Shown in pieces: positions 18,646 through 28,334 of a stretch of DNA of 64,000 nt (the first letter of the stretch is position 1; the number at the start of each line of letters is the position of its first letter). The DNA is from Comamonadaceae bacterium (GTDB lineage: Bacteria > Pseudomonadota > Gammaproteobacteria > Burkholderiales > Burkholderiaceae_C). The translations under genes were made by a program, and so were the position numbers. The notes beneath the pieces were generated by a model. That model was given only the letters and a program-made list of their open reading frames with translations, was not told where the DNA came from and ran no database searches. The stretch covers positions 30,533 through 94,532 of the forward strand of contig QYPX01000230.1 of the NCBI GenBank assembly GCA_007280205.1, read 5' to 3'.

Positions 18646-19557
18646 ATGCGCAACTACACCCTCAAGCAGGTATTGACGTTTATTGAAGTCGCCCGGGATA
18701 AGTCGGTCTCCAAGGCCGCCGCGCGGCTGTTTGTGACCCAACCCGCTGTGTCCATGCAACTGCGCCAGTTGGAGGAGGCCTTCGGGTTGCCGCTGGTGGA
18801 GCCGTCCGGCCGCAATATCCAGTTGACCCGGGCCGGTGAGGAGTTTCAGACCCATGCCATTGCTGCACTGGCCCAGTTCAAGAACCTCGAAGCCAGCATG
18901 GCGGAGCACGTGGGTCTGAAGAAAGGTCATATTGAACTCGCTGTGGTCAGCACGGCCAAATACTTTGTCCCGATGCTGCTGGTGCGCTTTGCCCAACAAC
19001 TGCCTGGCATCGAGATCAAGTTGTACATCGACAACCGCGAAAACATCCTGTCGATGCTGACGCGCAGCGAGGCAGATCTGGTCATCATGGGTCGCACACC
19101 AACCCATTTGGACTGTGAGGCTACGGCGTTTTCCAGCAACCCGATGGGCATCGTGTGCGCGCCCGACCACCCGCTGTCTCGCCGCAAGCATGCGGCCTTC
19201 GAACTGTTGCGCGATTGTGCCTTTGTGGTTCGCGAACAGGGCTCGGGCACGCGCGCTGCGATGGAGCGCCTGTTTGCGCAGCACGAAATCCCCATCAAGG
19301 TGGCAATGGAGATGCCAAGCAACGAGACCATCAAGCAAGCAGTGATGGCTGGTATGGGACTGAGTTTTCTGTCTTTGCGCACGGTGCGCCACGAACTGGC
19401 GGCCGGCCACATGGTGATGGTCGACATCAGCGGCTTGCCTATCGTTGGTGACTGGTACGTGACCCACTTGCGCCAGAGTCGTCTTTCACCCGCAGCCAAT
19501 GCGTTCAAGGCATTCCTGATTGAGCAGGGCGGCCCCCTGATCGAATCCTGGGCCTGA
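18646..19557 (+). CDS. cbbR: LysR-family regulator CbbR
   Basis: LysR N-terminal HTH (SVSKAAARLFVTQPAVSMQLRQLEEAFG) between the cbb operon and cbbM. Confidence 0.9.
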   Translation: MRNYTLKQVLTFIEVARDKSVSKAAARLFVTQPAVSMQLRQLEEAFGLPLVEPSGRNIQLTRAGEEFQTHAIAALAQFKNLEASMAEHVGLKKGHIELAVVSTAKYFVPMLLVRFAQQLPGIEIKLYIDNRENILSMLTRSEADLVIMGRTPTHLDCEATAFSSNPMGIVCAPDHPLSRRKHAAFELLRDCAFVVREQGSGTRAAMERLFAQHEIPIKVAMEMPSNETIKQAVMAGMGLSFLSLRTVRHELAAGHMVMVDISGLPIVGDWYVTHLRQSRLSPAANAFKAFLIEQGGPLIESWA

Positions 19558-19682
19558 TACCAGAAGGCTCGGCTTCCTATTCATCATTGATTTCTGATTT
19601 GTGTATAAATAATATTTAGTAGTCCTGATGAATAAAACTCCCTATAGTTGCGCCTGTCAAACCCAACTTACCGGAGATCGAG

Positions 19683-21062
19683 ATGGACCAATCCAAGCGC
19701 TACGCCGACCTGAGCCTGAAGGAAGACGAACTCATCAGCGGCGGCAAGCATATTCTGGTGGCCTACCGGATGAAGCCCAAATCTGGTGTCGGCTACCTTG
19801 AGGCGGCAGCCCACTTTGCGGCCGAGTCCTCGACCGGCACCAACGTCGAAGTGTCCACTACCGACGACTTCACCAAGGGGCTCGATGCGCTGGTTTATCA
19901 CATCGACGAAGCATCTGAGGACATGCGCATTGCCTATCCGCTGGACCTGTTTGACCGCAACGTCACGGATGGTCGATTCATGCTGGTGTCGTTACTGACG
20001 CTGGTGATCGGCAACAACCAGGGCATGGGCGACATCGCGCACGCCAAGATGATCGACTTCCATGTGCCAGAACGCGTGATCCAGATGTTTGACGGCCCTG
20101 CAAAAGGTATCGCCGACCTCTGGCGCATCCTCGGTCGTCCGGTGGTCGATGGTGGCTACATTGCCGGCACCATCATCAAGCCCAAGCTCGGTCTGCGTCC
20201 GGAGCCCTTTGCCGCTGCGGCCTATCAGTTCTGGCTGGGCGGCGATTTCATCAAGAACGACGAACCACAGGGCAATCAGGTGTTTGCCCCGATCAAGAAG
20301 ACCATTCCGCTGGTCTATGACGCCATGAAACGGGCCCAGGATGAAACCGGTCAGGCCAAGCTGTTCTCCATGAACATCACCGCCGATGACCACTACGAGA
20401 TGTGTGCGCGGGCCGACTTTGCACTCGAAACCTTCGGCCCCGACGCTGACAAACTGGCCTTCCTGGTGGACGGCTTCGTCGGTGGTCCCGGCATGATCAC
20501 GACAGCACGGCGTCAGTACCCGAATCAATACCTGCACTACCACCGGGCTGGCCACGGCATGATCACGTCGCCCAGCGCCAAGCGCGGTTATACCGCCTTT
20601 GTGCTGGCCAAGATGAGCCGTCTGCAAGGGGCATCTGGCATTCACGTCGGCACCATGGGTTATGGAAAAATGGAAGGTGAGGGCGATGACCGCGCCATTG
20701 CCTACATGATCGAACGCGATGAATGCCAGGGACCGGTTTACTTCCAGAAGTGGTACGGCATGAAGCCCACTACGCCGATTATTTCGGGCGGCATGAATGC
20801 ACTGCGCCTGCCCGGCTTCTTCCAGAACCTGGGCCACGGCAACGTCGTCAACACCGCGGGTGGCGGCGCCTATGGCCACATCGACGGTGCTGCCGCCGGC
20901 GCCATTTCACTGCGCCAGTCATATGCGTGCTGGAAGTCGGGCACTGACGCGATAGAGTTTGCCAAAGATCACAAGGAGTTTGCTCGCGCCTTTGAGTCAT
21001 TCCCGGGTGATGCAGACAAACTGTTCCCGGGTTGGCGGGAGCGACTGGGTGTGGCTGCTTAG
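19683..21062 (+). CDS. cbbM: Form II ribulose-bisphosphate carboxylase
   Basis: [53 protein letters not shown] form II signatures. Confidence 0.98.
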   Translation: MDQSKRYADLSLKEDELISGGKHILVAYRMKPKSGVGYLEAAAHFAAESSTGTNVEVSTTDDFTKGLDALVYHIDEASEDMRIAYPLDLFDRNVTDGRFMLVSLLTLVIGNNQGMGDIAHAKMIDFHVPERVIQMFDGPAKGIADLWRILGRPVVDGGYIAGTIIKPKLGLRPEPFAAAAYQFWLGGDFIKNDEPQGNQVFAPIKKTIPLVYDAMKRAQDETGQAKLFSMNITADDHYEMCARADFALETFGPDADKLAFLVDGFVGGPGMITTARRQYPNQYLHYHRAGHGMITSPSAKRGYTAFVLAKMSRLQGASGIHVGTMGYGKMEGEGDDRAIAYMIERDECQGPVYFQKWYGMKPTTPIISGGMNALRLPGFFQNLGHGNVVNTAGGGAYGHIDGAAAGAISLRQSYACWKSGTDAIEFAKDHKEFARAFESFPGDADKLFPGWRERLGVAA

Positions 21063-21069
21063 ATCACAG

Positions 21070-21576
21070 TCACGGGGCTTTGATGGCAGCCCGGGCCTGC
21101 TCCATGCGCTGGTCCAGCTTGTTGCCATAAAAGTCAGGCGATCCGATACCCACCAACCGCGGCGCGACTTCTGCGCCATCGCGCCCAAAAAAGAGCACGG
21201 TAGGCGCCAGTGTTACCTTCCATAAGTGCACCAGTTCGTCTTGTGTAAGCACGACACCCTTGAAGTCTTTCACGGTTTCGGCGTGGTGCATGTTGACCTG
21301 CACAATGGACAGGCCTTGCTCCGCACGCATTGGACTCAGGTAGCTTTCGCGTGCCACTTTGCAAAACGGACAGGCGTCCAGACTGACCATCACCAGCAAG
21401 GGATTGCCACCCTTCAAGGCCAACGCCAGTTCTTCGCGCAAGGACTTCGCAATCGGCAGGGAAGCGGCCGGTGCGGCATGGATGATCCGAGCCAGGCCCA
21501 ACATAAGCACCGCACTCAGGCAGGAACGTCGGTTCAGAGCCAAGGCACTGACCAAAGACGGTGGCGTCGTATTCAT
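21070..21576 (-). CDS. Thioredoxin-fold protein, SoxW-like
   Basis: CPFC active-site motif, secretion-like N-terminus, adjacent to sox genes. Confidence 0.7.
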   Translation of the reverse strand: MNTTPPSLVSALALNRRSCLSAVLMLGLARIIHAAPAASLPIAKSLREELALALKGGNPLLVMVSLDACPFCKVARESYLSPMRAEQGLSIVQVNMHHAETVKDFKGVVLTQDELVHLWKVTLAPTVLFFGRDGAEVAPRLVGIGSPDFYGNKLDQRMEQARAAIKAP

Positions 21577-22544
21577 GGCGGCTCTCGCTCCATCAGCAAA
21601 TAGGTGTTGTAGGCATTGATTCGGTTGACAAGTTGGAACATGGGCATCTGCTCAAAACGACGCCAGTCTGCGCTCTGGTAGGCTTCTTCAAACGGAGTCA
21701 TGTTGTGCGCTGCCTGGCCCATGACGAAACGAAGATGGCTCAAATAGTCGCGCGTGAGTTGAAGATCGGCACGCGCTTGGGTCGATACCGGGCCGTGGCC
21801 GGGCACGATGGCCAGCGTGTCGAAAGCTGCCAGGGCATCCAGGGCTTTGATCCAGAGGCCGCTGTCGGCTTGGCCGACAAATGGAGCACGGTTTCGAAAC
21901 ATCAGATCGCCCGCGAACAGCAGTTTTCTTTCGGGCAGGTACACCACCAGGTCCTCTGCTGTGTGGGCTGGTCCCATTGGTTTGATTTGGAAAACGTCTT
22001 TGCCTACGGTGAGCGTCTGTTCGCCTTTCAGCCACTCGTCGGCGTCGACCAGTCGGGTCTGACTATTGACCCAGGGCGCTATGTCCTGGCGCGACGACGC
22101 CAGCCGAAGTAGTGCATTTTCCGAATGAAGATAGTTCCGGGCCGCCTCGTGCGCCATGATGCGTGCGCCCGCGGCTTTGAAGACTTGCAGACCATAAAAA
22201 TGGTCAGGATGGTAGTGGGTCACGATGACATGCGTAACCGGTTGCGATGTGATACTCCGGATCTGGTCGAGCAGGCGTTGCGCCAGTGCCTGTGAACCCA
22301 ATGCATCGATTACCACGACTCCCTCGGTTGTGACAACAAAACCGGCATTGGATATAAAGTTCTGGTTGGCGGAGGAACCTGCCTCAGGCAACCCTTGGAC
22401 GTACCAGGCCCCCGGTGCCACCAACTGAGGCACCATCGGCGGTGGCTCGCCCGCGTGTGCCAAGAATCCAGCTGATGTGCCAAGTGCAGCCACACTCAGC
22501 CTGAGCCAGTCAATAAACCGGACATGCAATGATCGTCGCGCCAT
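21573..22544 (-). CDS. Secreted MBL-fold metallohydrolase, SoxH-like
   Basis: THYHPDHFYG zinc motif, GDLMF, PGHGPV; sox context. Confidence 0.78.
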   Translation of the reverse strand: MARRSLHVRFIDWLRLSVAALGTSAGFLAHAGEPPPMVPQLVAPGAWYVQGLPEAGSSANQNFISNAGFVVTTEGVVVIDALGSQALAQRLLDQIRSITSQPVTHVIVTHYHPDHFYGLQVFKAAGARIMAHEAARNYLHSENALLRLASSRQDIAPWVNSQTRLVDADEWLKGEQTLTVGKDVFQIKPMGPAHTAEDLVVYLPERKLLFAGDLMFRNRAPFVGQADSGLWIKALDALAAFDTLAIVPGHGPVSTQARADLQLTRDYLSHLRFVMGQAAHNMTPFEEAYQSADWRRFEQMPMFQLVNRINAYNTYLLMEREPP

Positions 22545-22556
22545 GTGATTTCTTTC

Positions 22557-22743
22557 GGTCCAGGTTCAGGATGATATTGGTGTCCGGTGCCACGTCCAGG
22601 TGGTTTCGGACGTTACACAGGCCTTTGATGGCTTGGGCGGCTGCATCATCGATGTGCTAGACCACTTTGTCCTGGGCCGAGGCCAGGTCGCAAAAGACCG
22701 CCAATGCCAGCAGCGCGAGCACGAGTTGACAAATTCGACGCAT
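22557..22743 (-). pseudogene. Remnant of secreted DsrE-family protein (in-frame TAG, truncated)
   Basis: Manual translation: MRRICQLVLALLALAVFCDLASAQDKVV*HIDDAAAQAIKGLCNVRNHLDVAPDTNIILNLDRKK; stop at codon 29 (22657-22659). Confidence 0.7.
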
Positions 22744-22783
22744 GAAAGTCTCCTCTAAATCAGGTACAGCCCAATGAACGGTT

Positions 22784-24520
22784 TCAGTCCGTGGCAATCC
22801 CCGGGTTTGGAAGCACGCCCATTAACTTGGGGCTGTTGATCTGGCGCTTTGAGACACGTCCGCCCTGTGACTTGAGCCAGCTTTCGACAACTTCCCAAAC
22901 CTGTTTGTTGCCTTGGTTCCTGGCTTCTTCGGCCACCGGTGCCCAGCCGGCCACCTTGTATTTCTTGTCGGCTTCCACCGGCTTGCCGTTCAGGCGCATG
23001 TCGTCGATGCGCTTGCCCATGGCAGCGCCGGGGCTGCAAGTGTATTGCAGGCCACCCACGCGCACCATGTCACCGCCCTGCTGGTAGTAGGGGTTAGGGT
23101 TGAAAAGGTTATCGGCCACGTCTTCCAGTATCACCTTGATGGTCGCGCCGCTCATCTCGGTGAGGGTGGCGTAAGAATAGGTTGTGGCGGTCATGTCCAT
23201 CAGCCACTCGCGGGTGATGGCCTGGCCCGGCAGCAGCGTCGTGCCCCAACGAAAACCCGGCGAGAAGGCCAGATCGGCCCCTTGTACGTCCATCAGGGCG
23301 TCGAGCAGCAACTGGTCGCCGGTGCCATTGAAGTTGCCGCGGCGGTACAGCGTACCCTCGGTCACCGCCAGTTTCTCTGACAGCTTGGCTTGGTAGGGTG
23401 AGCGAACCCGGGTGATGAGTGACTCCATCTCGGGGTCGGCCGGCAGCATGTTGGCAAACACCGGCAACAGTTTGTAGCGGAAGTCCGTCACCCTGTTGTC
23501 CTTGACGTCAAAGTCCAGCAGACCCAGGAATTTGCCGTTGGAACCGGCGTTGGTGACGATGGTTTTGCCGCCCTTGTTGCCTACCAGTGCGGCAACCGGC
23601 ATGCCGTCGTGCGTGTGCCCCCCCAGGATGGCATCGATGCCGCTGACGCGACCAGCCAGCTTCAGGTCGACATCCATGCCGTTGTGGCTGAGCAGCACCA
23701 CCACCTGTGCTCCTTTTGCCCTGGCCTCGATCACCATCGCCTGCATGTTCTCTTCCTGGATGCCGAAGGCCCAGTCTGCCATCATGTAGCGTGGATTGGC
23801 GATGGGTGTGTAAGGGAAGGCCTGGCCGATGATCGCGCAGGGCACACCGTTGATTTCGCGCAGCACATAGGGCTTGAACACCGGATCGCCAAAGTCGTTC
23901 GTCTTGACGTTCTGGGCCACGAAATCGACCTTGTCGGCAAAGTCTTTTCCAATGATTTCCTTCACACGTTGCATGCCCAGCGTGAATTCCCAGTGTCCGG
24001 TCATGACGTCCACGCCAAGCAGTTTGCAGGCGTCGACCATGTCCTGCCCCTGGGTCCATAGCGCCGTGCCCGAACCTTGCCAGGTGTCGCCACCGTCCAG
24101 CAACAGTGCCCCGGGGCGGCTCGCCTTCAAGCGCTTGACGAGCGTGGCCAAATGGGCAAAGCCGCCGACTCTGCCGTAACGCCGAGTGGCCTTCTCAAAG
24201 TCCAGATAAGTTAAGGCGTGTGCCTCGGCGCCACTGGGGCGCACCTTGGCTACTTTGAGCAGGTGTTGTCCCACCAAATGGGGCAACTGGCCCTTCATGT
24301 TGCCCAAGCCCATATTCACGCTGGGTTCGCGAAAATAAATCGGATTGAGCTGTGCATGGCAATCGGTCATGTGCAGGAAAGACACGTTGCCGAACCTGGG
24401 GATGTCGTACAGACCGTTGCCGGCCGCGGCGGCGTCAGCTTCTGCATACCTGCTCAGGCCCATACCGGCCATGGTGCCAGCGCCCAGCACCTGAAAGAAT
24501 TCGCGTTTGGTGAGGTTCAC
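22784..24520 (-). CDS. soxB: SoxB thiosulfohydrolase (5'-nucleotidase family)
   Basis: HMTDCHAQLNPIYFREPSVNMG, LLDGGDTWQGSGTALWTQGQDMV, GGHTHDGMP; likely GTG start at 24520 overlapping soxX stop. Confidence 0.95.
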   Translation of the reverse strand: MNLTKREFFQVLGAGTMAGMGLSRYAEADAAAAGNGLYDIPRFGNVSFLHMTDCHAQLNPIYFREPSVNMGLGNMKGQLPHLVGQHLLKVAKVRPSGAEAHALTYLDFEKATRRYGRVGGFAHLATLVKRLKASRPGALLLDGGDTWQGSGTALWTQGQDMVDACKLLGVDVMTGHWEFTLGMQRVKEIIGKDFADKVDFVAQNVKTNDFGDPVFKPYVLREINGVPCAIIGQAFPYTPIANPRYMMADWAFGIQEENMQAMVIEARAKGAQVVVLLSHNGMDVDLKLAGRVSGIDAILGGHTHDGMPVAALVGNKGGKTIVTNAGSNGKFLGLLDFDVKDNRVTDFRYKLLPVFANMLPADPEMESLITRVRSPYQAKLSEKLAVTEGTLYRRGNFNGTGDQLLLDALMDVQGADLAFSPGFRWGTTLLPGQAITREWLMDMTATTYSYATLTEMSGATIKVILEDVADNLFNPNPYYQQGGDMVRVGGLQYTCSPGAAMGKRIDDMRLNGKPVEADKKYKVAGWAPVAEEARNQGNKQVWEVVESWLKSQGGRVSKRQINSPKLMGVLPNPGIATD

Positions 24521-25167
24521 TGATTCACCGGCGACGTCGGATCGAGCAGCAGGGCCATTATGTGTTTGATCTGCTGCTCGGTCAGAAATCCTTTGTGCCC
24601 AGCTCTGGGCATATTGGAGCAGGCGTTGTAAGCCCTGGTATTCCAGATCTTGCCCCACGTGTATTCCACGATGGCCTTGGACGCCGCACTGCTTGGGTCC
24701 GTTGTGACACCGCGAATCTTGCCGTAGTTGTACAGGCTCGGTCCGATGGTGCCGAAGGAGATCTCCTTGATGGCTATCTGGTGGCAGTTGTAGCAATTAC
24801 CGCCGTTGGTGGAACCGGCTTTGTCAGTCCATGTCATGCCTGCGCCACTTTGGGCAATCTTTTCGCCTTCTTTCCAGTCGCCCAGAAATCTCCCATCGGA
24901 GGGCCAGTTGATTGTCTTGAGGTTGGCGGCTTCTATCGCCAGGGCCACATTCGGATCGATGGGCTTGCCTGCTACATCAGCCGCACTGCATTCGCGATTC
25001 GCGTCGTCCTGAACCAGCCGGTCCAGTTTGGCCTGCCCCTGGTCGCGAAAAGACGACTTGATGATGTCAGTTGTAATTTTGTCAAGCTCAGCGCCCGAGG
25101 GTAGGACGGCACAACCGACCAAAAAAACGGCAAGGGCGTGCATCAGGGTTTTGATGACTTTATTCAT
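24517..25167 (-). CDS. soxX: SoxX cytochrome c
   Basis: GNCYNCHQI heme motif, IGPSLYNYGKIRG; between soxA and soxB. Confidence 0.92.
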   Translation of the reverse strand: MNKVIKTLMHALAVFLVGCAVLPSGAELDKITTDIIKSSFRDQGQAKLDRLVQDDANRECSAADVAGKPIDPNVALAIEAANLKTINWPSDGRFLGDWKEGEKIAQSGAGMTWTDKAGSTNGGNCYNCHQIAIKEISFGTIGPSLYNYGKIRGVTTDPSSAASKAIVEYTWGKIWNTRAYNACSNMPRAGHKGFLTEQQIKHIMALLLDPTSPVNQ

Positions 25168-25179
25168 GATGTTGATACC

Positions 25180-25986
25180 TTAACGCTTGAGCGCCGGGGC
25201 TATGGACTCGCCGTCCTTGCTGTTCACACCCATGTAGACACCGAGTGCGATGGTCGCATCGCTGCCGAACGCAGGATACGGAAAGCGCTGCTGTCGGAAG
25301 CAGTCATTCAGACGCAACTGCATGCCCCACATTTGCCCATTGGAGACGCGGTAAGCAGGCCAGGCGCCAAAGCCGTTGCCCGCGCCCGGGTTCATCGTCA
25401 GGTTAGGCAGATCCTGCAGACGAATGCGCTTGCCGTCTGCACCATGGCATGAGGCGCAGGCAAAATCGTGGCTGCCACCGCGGGCGAAGAACAGCCGCTT
25501 ACCCACCTCGTACATGATTTTCTCCTGCAGATGGTCCTGGGGCAGATTGAATTTCATACCGCGCGATTCAGCCGATAGCCAGGCTGCCAGTGCCGTCACA
25601 CTGTTTTGCTCGCCTTGACCAAACGGGGTCTTGGCAATTTCTGCCGCATCAAAACCTTGTAAGGTCTCCATGCAAGTCAACAGCCGCGATTCCATATCCT
25701 GTACCCGCCGGGTGTCCGAAAAATAGCGCGGGAGTTCGACGAAAACACCCCTGACGATACCGGGACCTTTGCCCAGGTCGCACTTTTCAAGGGTTTGATT
25801 CTTGGGGCCGCGCTTTTGCTTCCAGAGGTCTTCGCCCTTGGCCTCAAACAACTCTGCGGGGTTGCCGTCGGCCAGCATGGCGCGGTACTCGGCAATGCCA
25901 TCGGCGGTTGATTTCTGTGCCCAGACGGCCGCCGCCGCACTGGCAAAAACAGCCGCAATCAGTATTCTTGTCGTCCTCATGGGCAC
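25180..25986 (-). CDS. soxA: SoxA cytochrome c (single CxxCH)
   Basis: CASCHGADGKRIRLQDLPNL; SoxA body; only one CxxCH motif. Confidence 0.92.
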   Translation of the reverse strand: MPMRTTRILIAAVFASAAAAVWAQKSTADGIAEYRAMLADGNPAELFEAKGEDLWKQKRGPKNQTLEKCDLGKGPGIVRGVFVELPRYFSDTRRVQDMESRLLTCMETLQGFDAAEIAKTPFGQGEQNSVTALAAWLSAESRGMKFNLPQDHLQEKIMYEVGKRLFFARGGSHDFACASCHGADGKRIRLQDLPNLTMNPGAGNGFGAWPAYRVSNGQMWGMQLRLNDCFRQQRFPYPAFGSDATIALGVYMGVNSKDGESIAPALKR

Positions 25987-26064
25987 CTCATGTCGTTGCT
26001 ATGAAGTCAAACGCAATGATGCAGGAGGCAGCAACACTCCTGTGTCATCATCGAAACCAACAAT

Positions 26065-26376
26065 TCAGACAACCGTCGCTTCGTCTGTGCGGCTGTCGCC
26101 CCGGTTGTCTTTCCATGCAATGCTGATCTTGTCGCCAACCTTGGCGCCCTTGATGTTGAACTGCAGGAACGGATTCTTGGCGATGCCGGTACCCCACTCT
26201 GCGCTCAGCACTTGCTTGCCGTTGTGCGTGGCACTGACTTCGGTGATGTGCCATGCCGGTATGATTTTGCCGGCGGCATCGCGGCGCTGGCCGGTCTCCA
26301 TTTCGTGACTCATCAATACACGTACCGTCGCGTTGCCAGCGACGGCCTGGGCGCGTATGCGCATCGGATCTGCCAT
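26065..26376 (-). CDS. soxZ: SoxZ
   Basis: 103-aa SoxZ-like sequence (ALMSHEMETGQRRDAAGKIIPAWHI-type), adjacent to soxY/soxA. Confidence 0.92.
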   Translation of the reverse strand: MADPMRIRAQAVAGNATVRVLMSHEMETGQRRDAAGKIIPAWHITEVSATHNGKQVLSAEWGTGIAKNPFLQFNIKGAKVGDKISIAWKDNRGDSRTDEATVV

Positions 26377-26427
26377 GCTTATGTCTCCTGAAAGTCGAAA
26401 GAAACCACGCGTCTGGGACGTGAGTGA

Positions 26428-26886
26428 CTACCCACCACAACCGCCCAGTGTCACCTTCACCTCTTTCTTGGTGTACAGCACTTTGCCATCGTTCATGACA
26501 GCGACGGCGTAGACATTGGAAGACTCAGCCATCTTGGTTCTGGTCGTAACGGCGGCGTCCAAACTGTCACTCAGATTGAACACGGCGATCAGCACCGTAG
26601 GGTTCTTTTCGACCAGAAAAAGTATTTTCTTGACGCCGGCCAAAGTGCTTGTCGCACCCACCGGCACCACAGCCCCATTCTCCGCGATGTCGGGCGCTTG
26701 AAGGGTTAATCCCGGGCTCTCGACCGGGGTTGCGACGCCCAGGGCCTTGAAAGCGTCGGCCAGGTTCTTGGCATCAAACGCACTCGTGTTAAACGCAGCC
26801 ATGGCGTATTGCGGAAACAGGCCGGTTGCGCACAGCAACCCCGCTACCACGGCGCTTTGCCTGAGCGTCTCGCGACGTGTATTCAT
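26428..26886 (-). CDS. soxY: SoxY sulfur carrier protein
   Basis: C-terminal GGCGG swinging-arm motif; leader NTRRETLRQSAVVAG; start at 26886 preferred over the ORF-track start at 26952. Confidence 0.93.
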   Translation of the reverse strand: MNTRRETLRQSAVVAGLLCATGLFPQYAMAAFNTSAFDAKNLADAFKALGVATPVESPGLTLQAPDIAENGAVVPVGATSTLAGVKKILFLVEKNPTVLIAVFNLSDSLDAAVTTRTKMAESSNVYAVAVMNDGKVLYTKKEVKVTLGGCGG

Positions 26887-26999
26887 ATATCTGTGCCTCC
26901 TCAAAAGGGAAAGTGAACTGCGCCAAGCCTTGGGTGGCCATTGGATATTCACTGATTTTGTGCCTTCTCTGGCCGAGTTTGCATCTGTGAAAACCCTAT

Positions 27000-27036
27000 T
27001 ACCCGTACGGGTTACTAAAACTCATCCCTCGGGATA
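27000..27036. promoter_or_regulatory. Pair of 15-bp sites related to those at 6163-6199, 22-bp spacing
   Basis: TACCCGTACGGGTTA (27000) and weaker TCATCCCTCGGGATA (27022) between divergent soxY and TsuA-like genes. Confidence 0.5.
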
Positions 27037-27162
27037 CTAGACGTCAAGCTCGCTCACATTCAAGAATCGCCACGTGCAAGCTACGCTGCGGGCCCGGGTC
27101 CCTTGCACACATGTGACAGCGCTACTCCACTGTCGGCTGAGGCCCAAATCAAAGTATTTTGT

Positions 27163-28278
27163 ATGGACGGCACAATCAATCTGGCGACGGTGGTGATTTG
27201 GGGCGGCCTGGCCTTGGGCTTGATGTTTGGCGCAATAGCCAACAAGATCAACTTCTGCACCATGGGCGCGATTTCGGACGTCGTCAACATGGAACATTGG
27301 GGCCGCATGCGCCTGTGGTTACTGGTCATTGCGGTGGCGCTGATCGGAACCACTCTGCTTCATTACTCTGGCTTGATCGATTTGAGCAAGTCGGTTTACC
27401 AACGTACCACCTTGCCCTGGTTATCACTGCTACTCGGTGGAATCCTTTTTGGCATTGGCATGACGCTGGCCGGTGGCTGTGTCAACAAAAATCTGATTCG
27501 CGTCGGGGGCGGCAATTTGCGCTCCCTGGTGGTGCTGATCATTACGGCGATTGCGGCCTACATGACGATGAAGGGTTTGTTTGCCCAGTGGCGCGCCTCC
27601 TACCTTGATCCGGTGAGTCTCGATCTGACTGCGCTGGGCTTGGCCAATCAAAGCTTGCCTGGCTTGCTGAGCAAGGTTTCCGGCTTGTCAAACGGCGCTG
27701 CCTTGCTGGTCTGTGCCGGCGTGTTTGGACTTGGACTGTTGCTGTTCATCTTCAAGGATGCACGCTTTCGCAGCAACGTAACGCCTGCTTTGGGCGCTGC
27801 TGTGTTGGGGTTGCTGGTGGTGGCTGCGTGGTACTTGACGGGGCACATCGGCTATGGTGAAAACCCTGACACTCTGGAGACCGTCTATTTCGCCACCAAT
27901 ACCCGAACGCTGGAGGCGCTCAGTTTTGTTGCGCCCACCGCGTACGGCCTCGAATTGCTGATGCTGTGGACCGACAAGTCGCTCAAATTGACGTTCGGCA
28001 TTGCCACCGCTGTTGGCGTCGGACTGGGCTCCTGGGTGTATGCGCTGGCTTCCGGCAACTTTCGCTGGAAGGGTGAGGGCTTCGCCTCCTTCGACGATCT
28101 GCGCGTTCAACTTCTGGGTGCCGTGCTGATGGGCTTCGGTGGGGTCACCGCCATGGGGTGCACCGTTGGCCAGGGATTGTCCGGTATTTCAACGTTGTCG
28201 CTGGGTTCCTTTATCGCCCTGTTTGGAATCATCAGCGGTGCTGTGGCAACCATGAAGTACCAGATCGCGCGCGCCTAG
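27163..28278 (+). CDS. YeeE/YedE (TsuA-like) sulfur-compound transporter
   Basis: Polytopic protein with INFCTMGAISD, LAGGCVNKNLIRVG, AMGCTVGQGLSG conserved-Cys motifs. Confidence 0.85.
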   Translation: MDGTINLATVVIWGGLALGLMFGAIANKINFCTMGAISDVVNMEHWGRMRLWLLVIAVALIGTTLLHYSGLIDLSKSVYQRTTLPWLSLLLGGILFGIGMTLAGGCVNKNLIRVGGGNLRSLVVLIITAIAAYMTMKGLFAQWRASYLDPVSLDLTALGLANQSLPGLLSKVSGLSNGAALLVCAGVFGLGLLLFIFKDARFRSNVTPALGAAVLGLLVVAAWYLTGHIGYGENPDTLETVYFATNTRTLEALSFVAPTAYGLELLMLWTDKSLKLTFGIATAVGVGLGSWVYALASGNFRWKGEGFASFDDLRVQLLGAVLMGFGGVTAMGCTVGQGLSGISTLSLGSFIALFGIISGAVATMKYQIARA

Positions 28279-28334
28279 CGTCTGGCCCCCGCGATAAGGC
28301 CTCTGCTTCAAAATCAGACATAACGGACCGAACG

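Noticed and set aside
22657-22659. TAG in the DsrE-like frame as a recoded or readthrough codon
   Set aside because: The frame downstream is also truncated and runs into the next gene, so simple pseudogenisation is the better explanation.
22545-22783. Small RNA or riboswitch in soxB downstream gap
   Set aside because: Gap is explained by the decayed DsrE-family gene; no conserved RNA structure recognised.
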